Source of the DNA: Benincasa hispida
Taxonomy: Eukaryota > Streptophyta > Magnoliopsida > Cucurbitales > Cucurbitaceae
Direction: 5' to 3'
DNA length: 64,000 bases
Assembly: GCF_009727055.1 (NCBI RefSeq)
Contig: NC_052359.1
Span: forward strand, 21,597,952-21,661,951
Shown here: positions 34,694 to 47,192 of the stretch, piece by piece
Layout of the letters: every line of letters starts with the position of its first letter
How positions within the stretch are numbered: the stretch's first letter is position 1
Notes under the pieces: model-generated
Told to the model about the DNA's origin: nothing
The model's database searches: none
The model's input: the letters and a program-made list of their open reading frames with translations, nothing else
Position numbers and translations under genes: made by a program

Positions 34694-36003
34694 CTGTTCC
34701 AGATTGAAGAATTACCGTGGTATGCTGACATAGTAAACTATCTGGTTTGCGAGCAATTTCCTGAAGATTATATCAACCACCAACAGAGGAAGCTCAAACA
34801 TGAATGCAGATATATTATTGGGATGAGCCGAATCTATATAAAAAGGGGGTAGACCAGATTCTGTGACTATGCGTACCAAATGCTGCTCAATAATGCATAT
34901 TATCGCAATGTCATGACTTACCATATGGTGAGCACTTTGGAGGACAACGCACCACAGCTAAGGTTTTACAGAGTGGATTCTTTTGGCCAACATTATTTAA
35001 GGATGCAACTGACTACGTCATGAAGTATGATCGGTGCCAACGCACAGGTAACATTTCATGGAAACATACAATGCTGATGAACATCATCTTGGAGCTTGAG
35101 TTGTTCGATGTATGGGGTATTGACTTCATGAGACCATTCCCTCCCTTGAATGGTAAAAACTATATTTTGTTAGCCGTCGACTATGTATCTAAGTGGGTAG
35201 AGGCAGTGGCATGCCCCGCAAGTGATGCGGCGGTAGTCTCTCAATTCCTGAAGAAAAACATTTTCACTCGTTTTGGCACTCCACGTGCCATAATAAGTGA
35301 TGAAGGGTCCAACTTTGTCAACCATACTGTCAAGGAGCTGCTGCACAAATATAACATTCTCCAAAAAGTGGCCACTGCATACCACCAGCAGATGAATGGT
35401 CAGGCCGAGGTGTCCAATCAGGAGATCAAGCTGATACTTGAGAAGGTGGTAAGGCCTTCACGAAAGGATTGGGCAACAAAGCTTGACGATGCGTTGTGGG
35501 CATACCAAACTGCATTTAAAACACCCATAGGTATGTCCCCGTATGCGTTGGTATTTAGTAAGGCATGTCATTTGCCTCTGAAGCTAGAATACAAATCACT
35601 GTGGGCGGTGAAGAAGCTAAACTTTGACTTGGAGAAAGCAGAAGAAGCAAGAAAACTTCAACTGGTCGAGCTGGAGGAATGGAGGATGAGCGCATATGAG
35701 AACGCAAAGATCTACAAGGAGCGCGCAAAGCATTGGCACGACAAACACATATGCGATAAAAATCTCCATGTGGGACAAAAGGTCTTGCTCTTCAATTCAA
35801 GGCTACGGCTCTTTCCTGGCAAGTTAAAATTGCGCTGGTCCGAACCCTTCATCATTAAAGAAATATTCCAACATGGTGCGGTGGAGCTTATTACTGAAGA
35901 CGGGAGCCGTATGTTTAAGGTTAATGGGCAGCGAGTTAAGGTATATTGCAGGGGTGATTTTCAGCGAGAAAAGACCTCTGTAGACCTGAAAAACCCGGAA
36001 TAG
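34694..36003 (+). pseudogene. Athila-like integrase (core frame open at 35020-36003)
   Basis: 34694-35019 holds the linker and HHCC zinc region in broken frames, ending with [13 protein letters not shown]. The open frame from 35020 carries the core: GIDFMRPFP (Asp), [10 protein letters not shown] (Asp) and [13 protein letters not shown] (Glu), so the DDE triad is intact. It continues with [20 protein letters not shown] and the C-terminal [16 protein letters not shown] and [13 protein letters not shown], ending with TAG at 36001-36003. 327 codons of the core and C-terminal domain are undamaged. Confidence 0.9.
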
Positions 36004-37326
36004 AGAAAAATGGAGTGGCCCCTGCACTGGCAAGCAACATCGTCTGGGGCGCAAGTCTTCTGGAGTATCCTTTGTTTGGTTCTTGAACTCCCACTTATTA
36101 CTTCATTCTAACAAAAAAAAATGGCGAGGAAAATTTTGTTAACTTCTTTTATCATTTGACCCTCTCGATGTTTCTTTGCAAACAATCAAGGTACATGATT
36201 GTGGAGGCACTATATGAAGATGCAACTTTACTCCGTCACAGCAATCCAAAGGAGGAAGATCGCCACAAAGCAGGATGCAACAACAAACAATGCGGGTGAC
36301 AGTGCAAATTTGGGGGTTGTATTTTTCCTTCACTTTATTCCAAATTTTCCTTCACTTTGATTTTGAAAATTTTATCACCGCATCCTCTTTGATTACCGCA
36401 ATCATTTCATATTGATAAATTTTGTATGTCATCGGATGATTTCTCTTTGCCAATTATGATTTCAATGATTAAACACATGCATCTATTCTTTCGTATATAC
36501 TAGTGTCAACTTAATTTTAAGATAGTCACCTCATGAAATATTTCTAGAAGTTAAGGGTCTGCTAGCTTTCTTTCAAACTCTCTTTACGAAGCTTTCTGAG
36601 AACCTCGCATGACTTCTTTCAATCTTTTGGCAATGAGGACATTGCCACATTTTAAATTTGGGGGTGTGGTAATTATTTTTCACCTTGCTATTTTGAGAAA
36701 AAAAAAATTGAGAATAACAACTCCACTGTCAATACAATGGTTACCCATGTTGATAAGAGTTAAGTTGTGAAGGGCACTTACCCCTAATTGGATGTCCGCA
36801 TGACACACGTGGGGGTAAGCCAAAACAAAAGTAAGTCGCTAAGATCAACGCATAAATATAATGATCGCAAATTCGTTGCCAAGTAGGTATGAGTTTAGTC
36901 TGAGAAAGAGCGCATTGCTCGTAGTTGGATGTCCGCATGACACACGTGGGGGAAAAGTTGGATTTGCACTTGGTCAGAATGAAGTATATGCGCATTGCTT
37001 GTAGAAAGGCACTTGGATTTGCACAAGGTCAGAAAAATAATAATGTCAAGAAATATGCAAGGATAAAATCATTTGACACACCGGTGGAAAAGTTTTCTTT
37101 TTGAAATAAATTATGCGATGTCCCGGAATTTAGTAAAATCCTTTTGAAGGTTGAGCTTGCGGTCCCTAGGTCTTAGAAATATTTTAAGAGGAGACTCGAA
37201 TAAGACTTAAGGAATTTTGGTGTATAGAATTCGAATGAAGTATCTAGGAAAAAAGACCTGCAGTCGACTCGCTAAAGTAATCTTTAGCTTATGCTTGAGG
37301 ACAAACATTGTTTAAATTTGGGGTCT
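36004..37326 (+). other. Athila-like 3' non-coding region
   Basis: No envelope-like frame is seen. It contains three AAATTTGGGG-type tracts (near 36303, 36650 and 37313), the last directly before the 3' LTR and so the working polypurine tract. It also has two copies of a GGATGTCCGCATGACACACG motif (36791 and 36929), the first inside an 8-bp hairpin. The same architecture recurs in the non-autonomous element at 49338-50439. Confidence 0.7.
36777..36819 (+). other. Conserved 3' non-coding hairpin
   Basis: CTTACCCC (36777-36784) pairs fully with GGGGTAAG (36812-36819) around the GGATGTCCGCATGACACACG loop. The homologous site at 49883-49924 has a changed but still mostly paired stem. See findings. 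Confidence 0.6.
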
Positions 37327-37862
37327 TGATAATGGGCAGAAATACACGTTATTATAGTGCTAATTTCTTAAACAATGCTAGCTTGCGTTGATAAAATATG
37401 TTAGATTGCGTCCAAAAGCATTAAGTTTATAACATGGCGGTCGCATGCGTTCATCGCATAGAAACAGTTAACTTTTGTGTTTTTATGCAGAATGTGCATT
37501 GACGCAAGGCAAAAAGAGCGATCACAAGAAATCAATGGATGAATGCAGCATTACCGCAAGGCTTTGTGGTGATTTGTGTTCGCAAACATCTGCTCAAGAA
37601 GGATTGATGCATAGAGCGGGCGCAATTGGTAGGCGCATCTGGTGAATGGCATAATTAATCACGATGGGACAGAAAGCTGATGACGGTCGAACCGAATTAA
37701 GTTGACAGCCGCTAACGATACAATTACACTCAGCTTTTCGGTGACAAATATTCAGCGCATCAGTCAGAGAATTAAAGCCATCCCATCTGTGCAATCATAA
37801 GAGAGAAGCCGCCTTTCACCCCGGAAGCTTTATAAATATCGAAGGCATCCTTCAGAAAAGGG
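37327..37862 (+). repeat. Truncated 3' LTR of the Athila-like element
   Basis: It starts TGATAATGGGCAG and matches 27481-28017, then stops 24 bases after its TATAAATA box (37831-37838). That is close to the expected transcription start, so essentially only U3 remains. Confidence 0.88.
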
Positions 37863-37919
37863 ATGCCTTTTGTATACTATGGAATAATATGCATCAGACT
37901 ATGCAATGATATGCATCAA
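37863..37919. other. Rearranged junction with filler DNA
   Basis: Between the truncated gypsy LTR and the resumed copia A LTR lie 57 bases. The first part (GGATGCCTTTTGTATACTA) resembles the copia LTR sequence just downstream at 37967-37985. The rest has two ATATGCATCA words. About 30 bases of copia LTR present at 16690-16715 are missing here. Confidence 0.65.
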
Positions 37920-39649
37920 ACTTTCTTCAAAAACTTCATGAACCAAAACAAACACTACCATAGGATGCCTTTGGTATACTCAGGGTGAGAGTCCGGGAGT
38001 GGTGGGCTCTGACTATTTTGGTTTGGAGGGTTTGCTTCAGTTTGAAGGAGGATGAAGATTAAAGAAGACACTGAATAATTTTATGAATTTTCTATCGTTT
38101 AGTAAAAGCTTTAATCATGTAACAATTGTTTTGAAGAAGAGAAAAGAAATTCTTTTATTCCTTTTTGTTATAAACCCAAGTAACCACCCACTAAGGTGGT
38201 TGAAGAGAAATTAGGAATTATTATCCAAAATAATAAAATTAATATAAATAAATATGATAAGTAATTTATCATATCTTATTTATATTAAACTATATGTTAT
38301 ATCAAATATAACATATAATCTATAGTTTTAATATTGTATCATATATAATACAAACCATAGTTCCTTTTATCTATTTTATGGCATTCAGTATAAATCATAT
38401 TTATATTAAATTTAACAACAATGAATCACATTCATAGAAAATATATTTGAATCTCATTCAAATATTTATTTCCTCCCAATAAACTATAATGTATCAAATA
38501 CATTATAACAATTATATCATATATAACTCTTATTAATTTGAACAATACAAATTAACACAAAAACTGATTCTCAACTAAATCCTTTTGAGCTACCAAGGGG
38601 ATCTTGGTCCTGTAGCTTGAAGATCCAATGGTACATGAATAATTAATTGAAATTTTTAATTACATTACCCACCATCCGTTAGCTGTCAGGTACTCCACTA
38701 AAGACCGACAGCTGCACTCTTCGTACTACAGATATATTTTTGTGTCCATTGGATATAACTAATCAACAGTACGATGACCCTTCACAAATTGATCGTAAGT
38801 ACAGCTAGGCAAAATTACTGTTTTACTCCTGTAGTTACATTTAACTCTTTAAGTACCACTGATCCCTCTAATGAACAATAGATCATAGTTCCACTATGAC
38901 TAAATCCTTGTCGAACTAGGAGAGGGTGTGGCGCCATATTGTTCAAGACCCAGAATCAGCCCTTAAGGGAGAAATTTATCTACTTATCCATGCTTCGGGA
39001 AAGGAGTGACTTCCATCTTAAGTAGTTGTGTTCCCAACTCCCCAATCAGATGAATCCCCAAAATGGTAGAATTGTTGAGTCGGCGATCGAGCCACTTTCA
39101 CCTATACAAATCAAAGGACCGCCCTCATAGATAGAAGTTCACAATTTACTCAGGATTAAGGTCATGTTACCTATGGTCATCCTGGTGAAATGAAAGTCTC
39201 TATTATGAACGGTGTTATATAATGAGACTAAACATTTCATGGTCCAGTCTTATACAAACTCCTTTGCATGGAATTTCCCCGCTCGCATGTCTAATACATG
39301 AATGATCAGGATCAGATCATTTGTAGCACTTTACAAAAATTCTAACACCTAGAAAGCGAGCCATACTCGTAGTGTGACCAGGATAAGGTACCTAACCTTA
39401 TCCATATACTACAGACCATTTAGGTTATCACTTAAACATGATCCAACTGTAAGTCTCCACATACATGTTTAAGTTACAACGATAACCTTGGATGTTAGTT
39501 TATTGGTTGTGGTTAATGAAACTAAAATATCATATATTTCATAGACAAAGTCAATAAAAATATCATATATTATTAATCACATAAGAGTTTGTTCATACAA
39601 AGTTTACAAACTATATGACCCTACAAGATTTAGGGTATCAACCCTAACA
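37920..39649 (-). repeat. 5' LTR of copia A, second piece
   Basis: It resumes at CTTTCTTCAAAAACTTCATG, as at 16705 in the 3' LTR, and ends AACCCTAACA at 39649. The AGAAT target copy and the rest of the B LTR follow. Confidence 0.88.
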
Positions 39650-41161
39650 AGAATGCCACCAAAAGTGAGACCTTCCAATTCTCTTTAAGAGTTGAGAATC
39701 ATAGGAGTTTGTGGGGCTCTGTGATAATTTTTGGAAAAGGGAGAGTCAAAGAATTCTGGAGAAGAATATATTTTTTTGACAAGGAAAAACTTGGGAGAGC
39801 GTTATTGATCCACACATACCATCTGCGTTTTTTTTGGGAAGAATAAGGCTATCAATCCCTTTGCAACCACCCTGTTCCCACTATCAAAATTAGAGAGATA
39901 TTGGGGAGGGAAGTTATTTTAATAACTCCATCCCTTTTAAGTTAAATAATAATAATGCAATAACTAATTTATCATATTATATATAACTATTATATCATTA
40001 CCTCTCAAAATAAAGTTATATTATAATGTATCAAATACACTACTTAATTATATCATATATAATTAATTTCCTTAATTAATTTGAACAGTTCAAATTAATC
40101 CAAAATTAATTTGATTCTCAATAATCCCAGTCGAGCTACCGAGGGTACCTTATGAACATGTAGATTGAAGCTTCAATGGTACTTGGATAATTAATTATTT
40201 AATTAAATTACTCAACTTCCATTAACTGTTGGTCATTCCACCAAAGACAGACAACTTCACTCTTCACACTATAGATATATTTCTGTATCCATTGGATTTA
40301 ACCAATTGACAGCTTGATGACCTTTCACAAGTTGCTTCTAATTACAGCTGGACCAAAATTACCCTTTTGCCTCTATGTTACATCTAACTCCTTAAGTACC
40401 ATTGATCCCTCTAATGAACAAAGTCATAGTCCAATTATGACCAAACCCCTCTCGAGCCAAGAGAAAGTGTGGTGCCACATTGTTCAAGCCCTATAATTAG
40501 CCCTTAAGGGAGTAATTTATCTACTTATCCCAACATTAGGAAAGGAGCGAGTTCCTTCTTGTGTAGCTGTCTTCCCAGCTCCCCAATCAGAAGAATCTCC
40601 AAATGATAGGCATATTGATTCGGAAAATTGGCCATTCTCACCTATGAAGGACTACCTTCATAGGCAGTTGTTCACAACTCACTACTATTAACGGCAATGT
40701 CACATGGTCATCTTGGTGAAATGTAAGTCTCAACTATTAACGGTATTATATAGTGAGACTATTCATTTCGTGGCCTGGTCTTATACAAACCTTTTTGTAT
40801 AGAATACCCCCACTCACATGTCTCCACGTGAATGATTAGGATCAGATCGTTTGTGGAACTTTACAACAATTGTAACATCTACGAACTTGGTCGTATTCGT
40901 AGTGTCATCAGGATAAGGTACCTAGCCTTATCCATCTACTACAGACCGTTCAGTTTATCACTTAAAAGTGATCTACTCCACATAAATGTTTAAGCTAAAG
41001 AAAATAACCTTGGATATTTGTTTATTGATTTTGTAGGTTAATGCTACCAAATGTCAAATAAAATACCATTAAAATACCTCAAATTTATTAAGCAAATAAA
41101 TTGTTTGTACAATACTATTATAAACTATAGGACCCACGAGATTTAGGGCATCAACCCAACA
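39650..41161 (-). repeat. 3' LTR of copia B, second piece
   Basis: It continues from 16479 (AATGCCACC onward, as in 59464) and ends CATCAACCCAACA at 41161, followed by the complement of a purine tract (ATCTCCCACTTTTCC). Joined to 16216-16479 it is about 1.77 kb. Confidence 0.83.
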
Positions 41162-41794
41162 ATCTCCCACTTTTCCTAAAGCTAATGAGGTATACATCAT
41201 AAAAGTGAAACTAATATAAAAGTACACAAAACAAGAAACTAGGGAATAATACGCACCTAGTACAAAAATCTCCCAATTGCCTTAGACTAGATGTGGCATG
41301 TCTCGTAGACCCATACTCTATAGATGACCCTCAAACACCTTAGATGTAAGGGCCTTCGTAAATTGATCAACAACATTGTACGCCAAAGCTATTTGCATGA
41401 CGATCACATCCCTTCGATGCACAATCTTTTGAATGAGATGATACTTTTGATCAATGTGCTTCCTGCATTTGTGTCTCCTAGGCTCCCAGAAATTAGTCAC
41501 ACCACCACTATTATCATAATAAAAGGTGATGGACTTTGATATGTCTGGAACCACTTCCAGATCAATCAGAAATTTCTTGAACCAAACAGCCTCCTTTGCA
41601 ACTTCACAAGCTGCTATATACTCTACCTCCATAGTGGAGTTAGCAATGAACCCTTGCTTGGTGCTCCTTCAGACTACAACCTCTTCATTAAGAGTGAACA
41701 CTGACCCTGAAATGAATTTTCTAAAATCCTTACCAGTTTGAAAATCAGAGTCGTGTGTCCTGTAAGGATCAAATCCTTAGAACCATACACAAGC
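41162..41794 (-). pseudogene. Copia B RNase H
   Basis: 41318-41632 encodes MEVEYIAACEVAKEAVWFKKF, read here as MEVEYIAACEVAKEAVW then FLIDLEVVP. FYYDNSGGVTN and RRHKCRKHIDQKYHLI follow, then VDQFTKALTSKVFEGHL. These are copia RNase H blocks. It is cut upstream by the solo LTR at 41795. Confidence 0.83.
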
Positions 41795-43795
41795 TGTTAG
41801 TTTCTAAAAATGTGTAGCGGAAGAAAACACGATCATAAAGCATTCTAATTCATCAATTTTGGCTTTGAATTAAGCATGTTCATGAGATATTAACAGGTGT
41901 TCAGATATAGACCTTTGAAGATCTTCCTTTTCTTCAACGAAATTATGCTACAATCCTCTCAAATTCTGGCCGTAGACCACTAATAGAGCTTCCCTACTAT
42001 CCTCTCGAAGCCTTAGGTTAAGTTGTGGGACTCAAAACAAGCTGAAATTTAGGGAATGAGAGGTGAAAGGTCACTAGTTCAATAGTCTTGAAGAACCCTT
42101 CTTCATCCTTGAGACTTCAGCAAAATACACTAGATTGCTTGCCCAATTCCACTCAAAACTTAGTGCTTATATTCAAGAGCTTCATGCAAATGCTAATTGC
42201 ATGATGTGGTTCCAACCCCACCTTCAATTTTGAGCTGGAAATGTAGTGCAAAGGTGACTAAGGAGAATGCTTGAAAGTGGGAAAATCCCACATTTGGGAT
42301 TTTTCCATTTTCAAAAACCCTTTTTATTTTGAAAATGAATTTTCAAATAAAAACCATTTTTCAATTTTTAATTCTATAATTAAAATTTGAAATTTTATTA
42401 ATTTTACAAAAATTAATTCAATATTAATCTTCTAATAAAATTAATAGTAAATAATTAATTAAACAACTTAATTAATTCTATTAACTTAATATCAAATATT
42501 AAATTAATTTATCACCAATTAATTCTATTAACTTAATATCAAATATTAAATTAATTTATCACCAATTTCACCATCATTAATCTCTATTCATGAATTTAAT
42601 ATTTAAATTATATTTAAATGTTAATTGATTCTCCGATATCGTTTAATTCCAAAATTAAACGTGTAATTATATCACATATAATTACAAATTCTCTTAATTC
42701 AAATATGAACGTTTCAAATTAACTTATCATGCTATTCTAAGGCTTATTCATTTGTGAACTAGTAGGGGGGAGCTAATCAACTTACAGATCAGGGGCTCCA
42801 ACGATTCGAGATTAATTGGCTAAACTCTTTACACCGAATCAACCTCCATTCGTTAACTACTAGGTCACTCCACTAAAGCCTAGTAGTTTCACTCCCTTAA
42901 CTGTAAATATATTACGTCCACACGATATAACCATGATTAGTAAGTTAACCCTTCACAGGTTGTTCGTAATAGCGGCTGGGTCAATAACTATTTTACCTCC
43001 GAGATTACCTCTTGTTTCTTAAGTTCCACTGATCCTCTAGTGAACAATTTGTTTGTGATCTAATAAAAAAACAGAATCCCTCTCAAGCCAATGAGAGGGT
43101 GGGGCCCCTTGTTCAAGACTTGGAATCGATACTTAAGGGAACAACCTCTCTACTATCCCTGAAAGTAAGTAAGAGTGAGTTCCATCTTGCACCCTATGTC
43201 CCTAGCTATCTACTTGGTCTTACCCCTGAAATGGGAGGCTTATTGAGCTGGTGCTGTTGAGCGAACCCTAACCTATGAAAATCTAAGGATAATCCAAAAT
43301 AAACAAGAGTTCATAGTTAGCTCAGGATTAAGGTTAATTTACCTAAGTCATTGCTATGAAATAGTCAGTCTCAAACAGTAAACAACATTATAATGTAAGA
43401 GTGACTGATTTTTTGATCCGATCTTATGAAAACTCATTGCACAAGACGCCCCCACTCCTCATGTCATCACATGAACGAATCAGGATCACTTCGTTTGTAG
43501 CACTTTACAACTTCTTGTAACAACTACAGAGTGAGCCACATCCTCGTATTACTAGAATAAGACACCCACCCGTATTGATATACTATAGACCGTTTTGGCT
43601 ATTTACTCGAACTTGATTCATTTTTATGTCTCCATATAAAGTTCAAGTATTCATATTAGCCATGGATCTTAGTTTATTGGACTTAATATTTACAAATGCA
43701 ATTTACAATATTCAATAATAACTTTATTGAATAAATGTCAAATAGAATATGTTTAACTCTACAAACTATGAATTTTAGGACATTCAACCCAACAC
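41795..43795 (-). mobile_element. Solo copia-type LTR in copia B
   Basis: 2001 bp, TGTTAGTTTCTAAAAATG at the left and CATTCAACCCAACA at the right, read on the minus strand. The host coding sequence continues on both sides (TTAGAACCATACACAAGC and CGAGAATGTAATCCC; the unbroken copy in A is at 19050-19075). The five bases outside are CAAGC and CGAGA, only 3/5 alike, so the target duplication is decayed or the end is slightly off. Confidence 0.75.
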
Positions 43796-45098
43796 GAGAA
43801 TGTAATCCCTCGTTCTTCGAATATACTTTAGGATGTTCTTAACGGTAGTCCAGTGATCAAATCATGGATTAGACTAATATCTACTGACTATCCCTACTTC
43901 ATAGCAGATGTTAGGTCGAGTACATAACATCACATACATCAAGCAACCAACAACTGACACGTAGGGGATCTGTCACATTTCCTTAACTTCTTGAGGTGTC
44001 TTTGGACACTATTCCTTAGACAAAGTAACTCCATGCCTGAAAGGTAACAAACCTCTCCTGGATTTTTGCATAAAAAACTTGACAAGCATTTTGTCAATAT
44101 ATGATACCTGAGACAAGGCTAGTATTTGTTGTTTTAATCTCTAAAGATCTGAATGCCCAGAACAAACCACGTCTCTCCCAAATATTTCATTTGGAATTGG
44201 GTTGCCAGCCAATTTTTAATTTCATTCAGTAAACCTACATCATTTCCAATGAGTAGGATATTGTCTACATACAGCACAAGAAAAGCTACTGAACTGTTGA
44301 TGATTCTCTTAAAAGCATAAGGTTCGTCAACATTCTGAACAAAGCTATAAGATTTGATGGAGTATCAAATCTTATATTCCAAGATCCAGAAGCTTGTTTC
44401 AATCCATAAATGGACTGGTCAAGCTTGCAAACCTTTTGCTCTTGACCTTGGGTCATGAATCCCTTAGGTTGCTGCATATATATGGTCTCCTCAAGATTGC
44501 CATTTAGAAAAGTAGTCTTAACATCCATTTACCAAATATCATAGTCATAATATGAGATAATGGACAAGAGTATCTGGATAGACTTCAAAATGACAGAAGG
44601 TGAGAAAGTCTCCTCATAGTCGACTCCTTCAACTTGGGTATGATCCTTTGCCACAAGTCTAGCCTTGAAGGTTTGCACCTTCCTATTAGCACCCCATTTT
44701 CTCTTATAGATCCATTTCCAACCTATAGATTTTACCCTGATATACAAGATCCCAAATCAAATTGAAGTACATAGACTCCATTTCGAGATCCATGGCTTTA
44801 ATCAATTAATCTTTATCAACATCCTCTATTTCCTTCTTGTAAGACAATGGATCCTAAACATTGCCCTTAACTACGATAGCTAGGGTTTCTATTAAACCCA
44901 TATAATGAACAGACGGCTTCGCAACCCTCCCACTGCGTCGAGGCTTCCTCAACATTTGAGGTAGATATGACCTACTAGAAGAACTAACTTCAACAACTCT
45001 TGTTGATGTATTTGGCTCTTCAACAACTCTCATTGAAGGTTCAATAGTTTCACTGAAAAGTTCATTTAACACTATCTTACTCCAGGGTTTATGCTCCC
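43796..45098 (-). pseudogene. Copia B reverse transcriptase
   Basis: 45072-44854 holds LRKPRRSGRVAKPSVHY. 44747-44529 holds WIYKRKWGANRKVQTFKARLVA and YTQ-like THTQVEGVDYEETFSP. 44528-44286 holds MDVKTTFLNGNLEETIYMQQPKGF, read as MDVKTTFLNGNLEE then IYMQQPKGF, plus SIYGLKQASGSWN. The active site at 44260-44271 reads YVDN, not YVDD, so a catalytic Asp is lost. 43796-44220 holds the remaining palm and connection region across stops. Confidence 0.85.
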
Positions 45099-45199
45099 TG
45101 ATGGGAGGAAAATTTTATTTGATTCTGTTTTAGTGGATATGCATTGATAGTCATGTGTTGATCATGCGTTAATCTGAAAAATATGTATTATGCGTTAAT
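45099..45199 (-). repeat. Gypsy-type LTR (outer of the stack), left end
   Basis: TGATGGGAGGAAAATTTT at 45099 resembles TGATGGCAGGAAATT at 61419, the 3' end of a related LTR. It is preceded by CTCCC (45094-45098); CTCTC follows the other end at 54770-54774, a 4/5 target duplication. The unbroken B-type coding sequence is at 22525 in A (GCTCCCTTATGTGGTC). Confidence 0.72.
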
Positions 45200-45740
45200 T
45201 GTTGGGTTTTATGTCCTTACTCACAGTTTGTAAAATGATAAACATTTTCTATAATCAATATACTTATTATTGATTTCATAAGTTGTATGAAAGTCTAAAT
45301 CCAATCAACTAAGACCCATAACTATTGTATGAGTACTTGAACTTTATGTGGAGACATAAGAGTGGATCAGGTTCGAGTATATAGTCAAAATGATCTATGG
45401 TACATGAATAAGATTGGGTACCATATTCTGGTAACACCATTGGATGCGGCCTACTCTATAGTTGTTACAAAGAGTTGTAAAGTGCTACATACGATATGAT
45501 CATTCGAACATGTTATGACATGAGGAGTGGGGGTGTCCTATGCAATGAGTTTGCATAAGATCAGGACCAAGAAATAAGTCACTCTTACTTTATAACACTG
45601 TTTACTGTTTAAGACTGACAATTTCACCTAGATGACCTAGGTAACTCGATCTTAATCCTAAGCTAACTGTGAACTCCTATTTATTCATGATTGCCCTTAG
45701 ATTTGCATAGGTGAGGGTTGGCTCAATAGCGCCGACTCAA
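45200..45740 (+). repeat. Truncated copia-type LTR, first piece
   Basis: TGTTGGGTTTTATGTCC onward matches the reverse of the 41795-43795 LTR. It stops at CCGACTCAA, where a gypsy-type LTR begins, and resumes at 52793. Confidence 0.75.
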
Positions 45741-47192
45741 TGGTGACGTGAATTGTTGAACGCAATAAATGCGATGCATGTCTTAAGTTATGCATTTGTT
45801 TTCATGCGTCGGTGGTCATGCGTTGGAATGGAATGTATGCATTGATCGCACATGCAATGACCATGCGTTCCCATCACAAGTTTTCTTGCACTCACGCCAA
45901 GTATAACGCGAATGCAAGTTTCTCGAATGATCCGAGGTCGAACTCAGGGACTTTTAGTTAAATGGTATGCGGTGATATGTATGCAGTGAATAAATAAAAG
46001 AATGATGAGGGTGATAAGCTATGAACTACTCTTACTCCTAACTAACAGACAAAGCAGTGGAAGTGTGACTGAGAGGTAGAGACGCGACAACTATTAACGC
46101 GTGGTAAAACGCATGGAAAAATAGATGAAAAGGCTGAGGGTGTCTTCACTGCAATACTAAGCTTGACCGCAAGGGCAACCCAAGCCAACGCAAGCTATGC
46201 AATCATGCTATACACACTTGACGTACACGCATGCAATGTATATGCGATAGTGTCGAGAAGCCTATTTCTAAGCCTCCATATGCTCGCTCACATGCTCTCA
46301 CACATAAGTGAGATATCCGTATACCACCATATCCTACTTAAAGGGTGCATGCGCTGTGTAGTAGCAAATGAAGCTTATTCCTAAGTTCCCCATTCTTTCT
46401 TATGCGATCCAATCCGCTCTCCCGAGACTTAGATTTGGTTTTTAGACTACTCTCTCAAGTATGCCTAAATAATGAATGATTCGCTCATAAGACAAGGTAA
46501 TCGCATAAACCTGGCTGACGTAAGATTATTCCTATCCCTAGTGAACACTTGCTTACATTGCTTAATGCGACCAACCACTTACCCTCCCGGACAGTTAGTT
46601 GCTGCTGATTCTACTCATAGACAAGCTTATAGACAAGCGTTGCTACAGCTTCACACTAAGCAAATAAGGTTTTCTCACAACACTCACGCAACACACACCT
46701 CTTGGTGGTTTGCTACATGCTTCATATTTCTATGTCGCATGATTAAGTATGCGATACTCTAACAATCTTACTCAGCGATGCAATGAAAGTAAAGGATATT
46801 AGGTAAATGAAGATGGAGATGGAATTGAAGGAAATATAGAAATGCATTGATCACAAAATGTATTAATTCCTTAAGCCAAAATGTAATACAATACAAAGAA
46901 AGAAGAGAAATGGAGGGTCAGTTGGAAGCAATGTCTTGCTCCCAGCAGATGTGTGTCAAGTCTATCGGTGGTGCCATAGATGGGCGGTGGAGTAGACTCT
47001 CTCGAGTTCTAACTCTAGCGAAGGCTCCGGTCGTCACTCAGAATGATTGAAGGTGATGAAGAACTCTCAAGCTATCTTCTCACGCTTTGGTCTGGATCAA
47101 AAGGATCCGCCTTAAGACAAAGAGCCTCAGGCGAAAAACCTTGGATTATTTGAAGTTTTTCTCAACGGCTTCTATTTATTGAGCTTGATCGC
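45741..47192 (-). repeat. Gypsy-type LTR (inner of the stack), left piece
   Basis: It reads like the left two-thirds of the 61419-63580 solo LTR. Shared stretches include CAAGTTTTCTTGC, TCCGAGGTCGAAC, CTCAGGCGAAAAACCTT and the minus TATA region near 47170. It stops at GATCGC, where the non-autonomous element starts, and resumes near 52284. Its right end is at about 52788. Target duplication unclear. Confidence 0.7.

Larger units (their letters stand above)
27481..37919 (+). mobile_element. Ty3/gypsy Athila-like retrotransposon with truncated 3' LTR
   Basis: A 1674-bp 5' LTR, a TGGCGCCGTT primer site, gag with a CCHC-type knuckle, protease, RT, RNase H and integrase in gypsy order, a long 3' non-coding region, a purine tract and a 536-bp partial 3' LTR are present. 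It lies within the 5' LTR of copia A. Its right end is a rearranged junction (37863-37919) rather than a full LTR and target duplication. Pol needs only a few point changes and shifts to be unreadable, so the copy is fairly young. No envelope-like frame is seen after integrase. Confidence 0.9.
16480..39649 (-). mobile_element. Ty1/copia retrotransposon A (complete, with nested insertions)
   Basis: Two ~1.9-kb LTRs, a primer-binding site for initiator Met tRNA, a purine tract and the copia domain order are all present. It sits in the 3' LTR of B: GGAAA precedes it and AGAAT follows it, while the unbroken B LTR at 59461 has GGAAT, so each target copy has one later change. Without its own insertions A is about 10.6 kb. 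Coding parts are frameshifted. LTR, leader and protein similarity show A and B are the same broad family. Confidence 0.85.

Noticed and set aside
36004..37326. Envelope-like gene after integrase
   Set aside because: Some Athila elements have one, but only short frames without a signal peptide or membrane segment are present.
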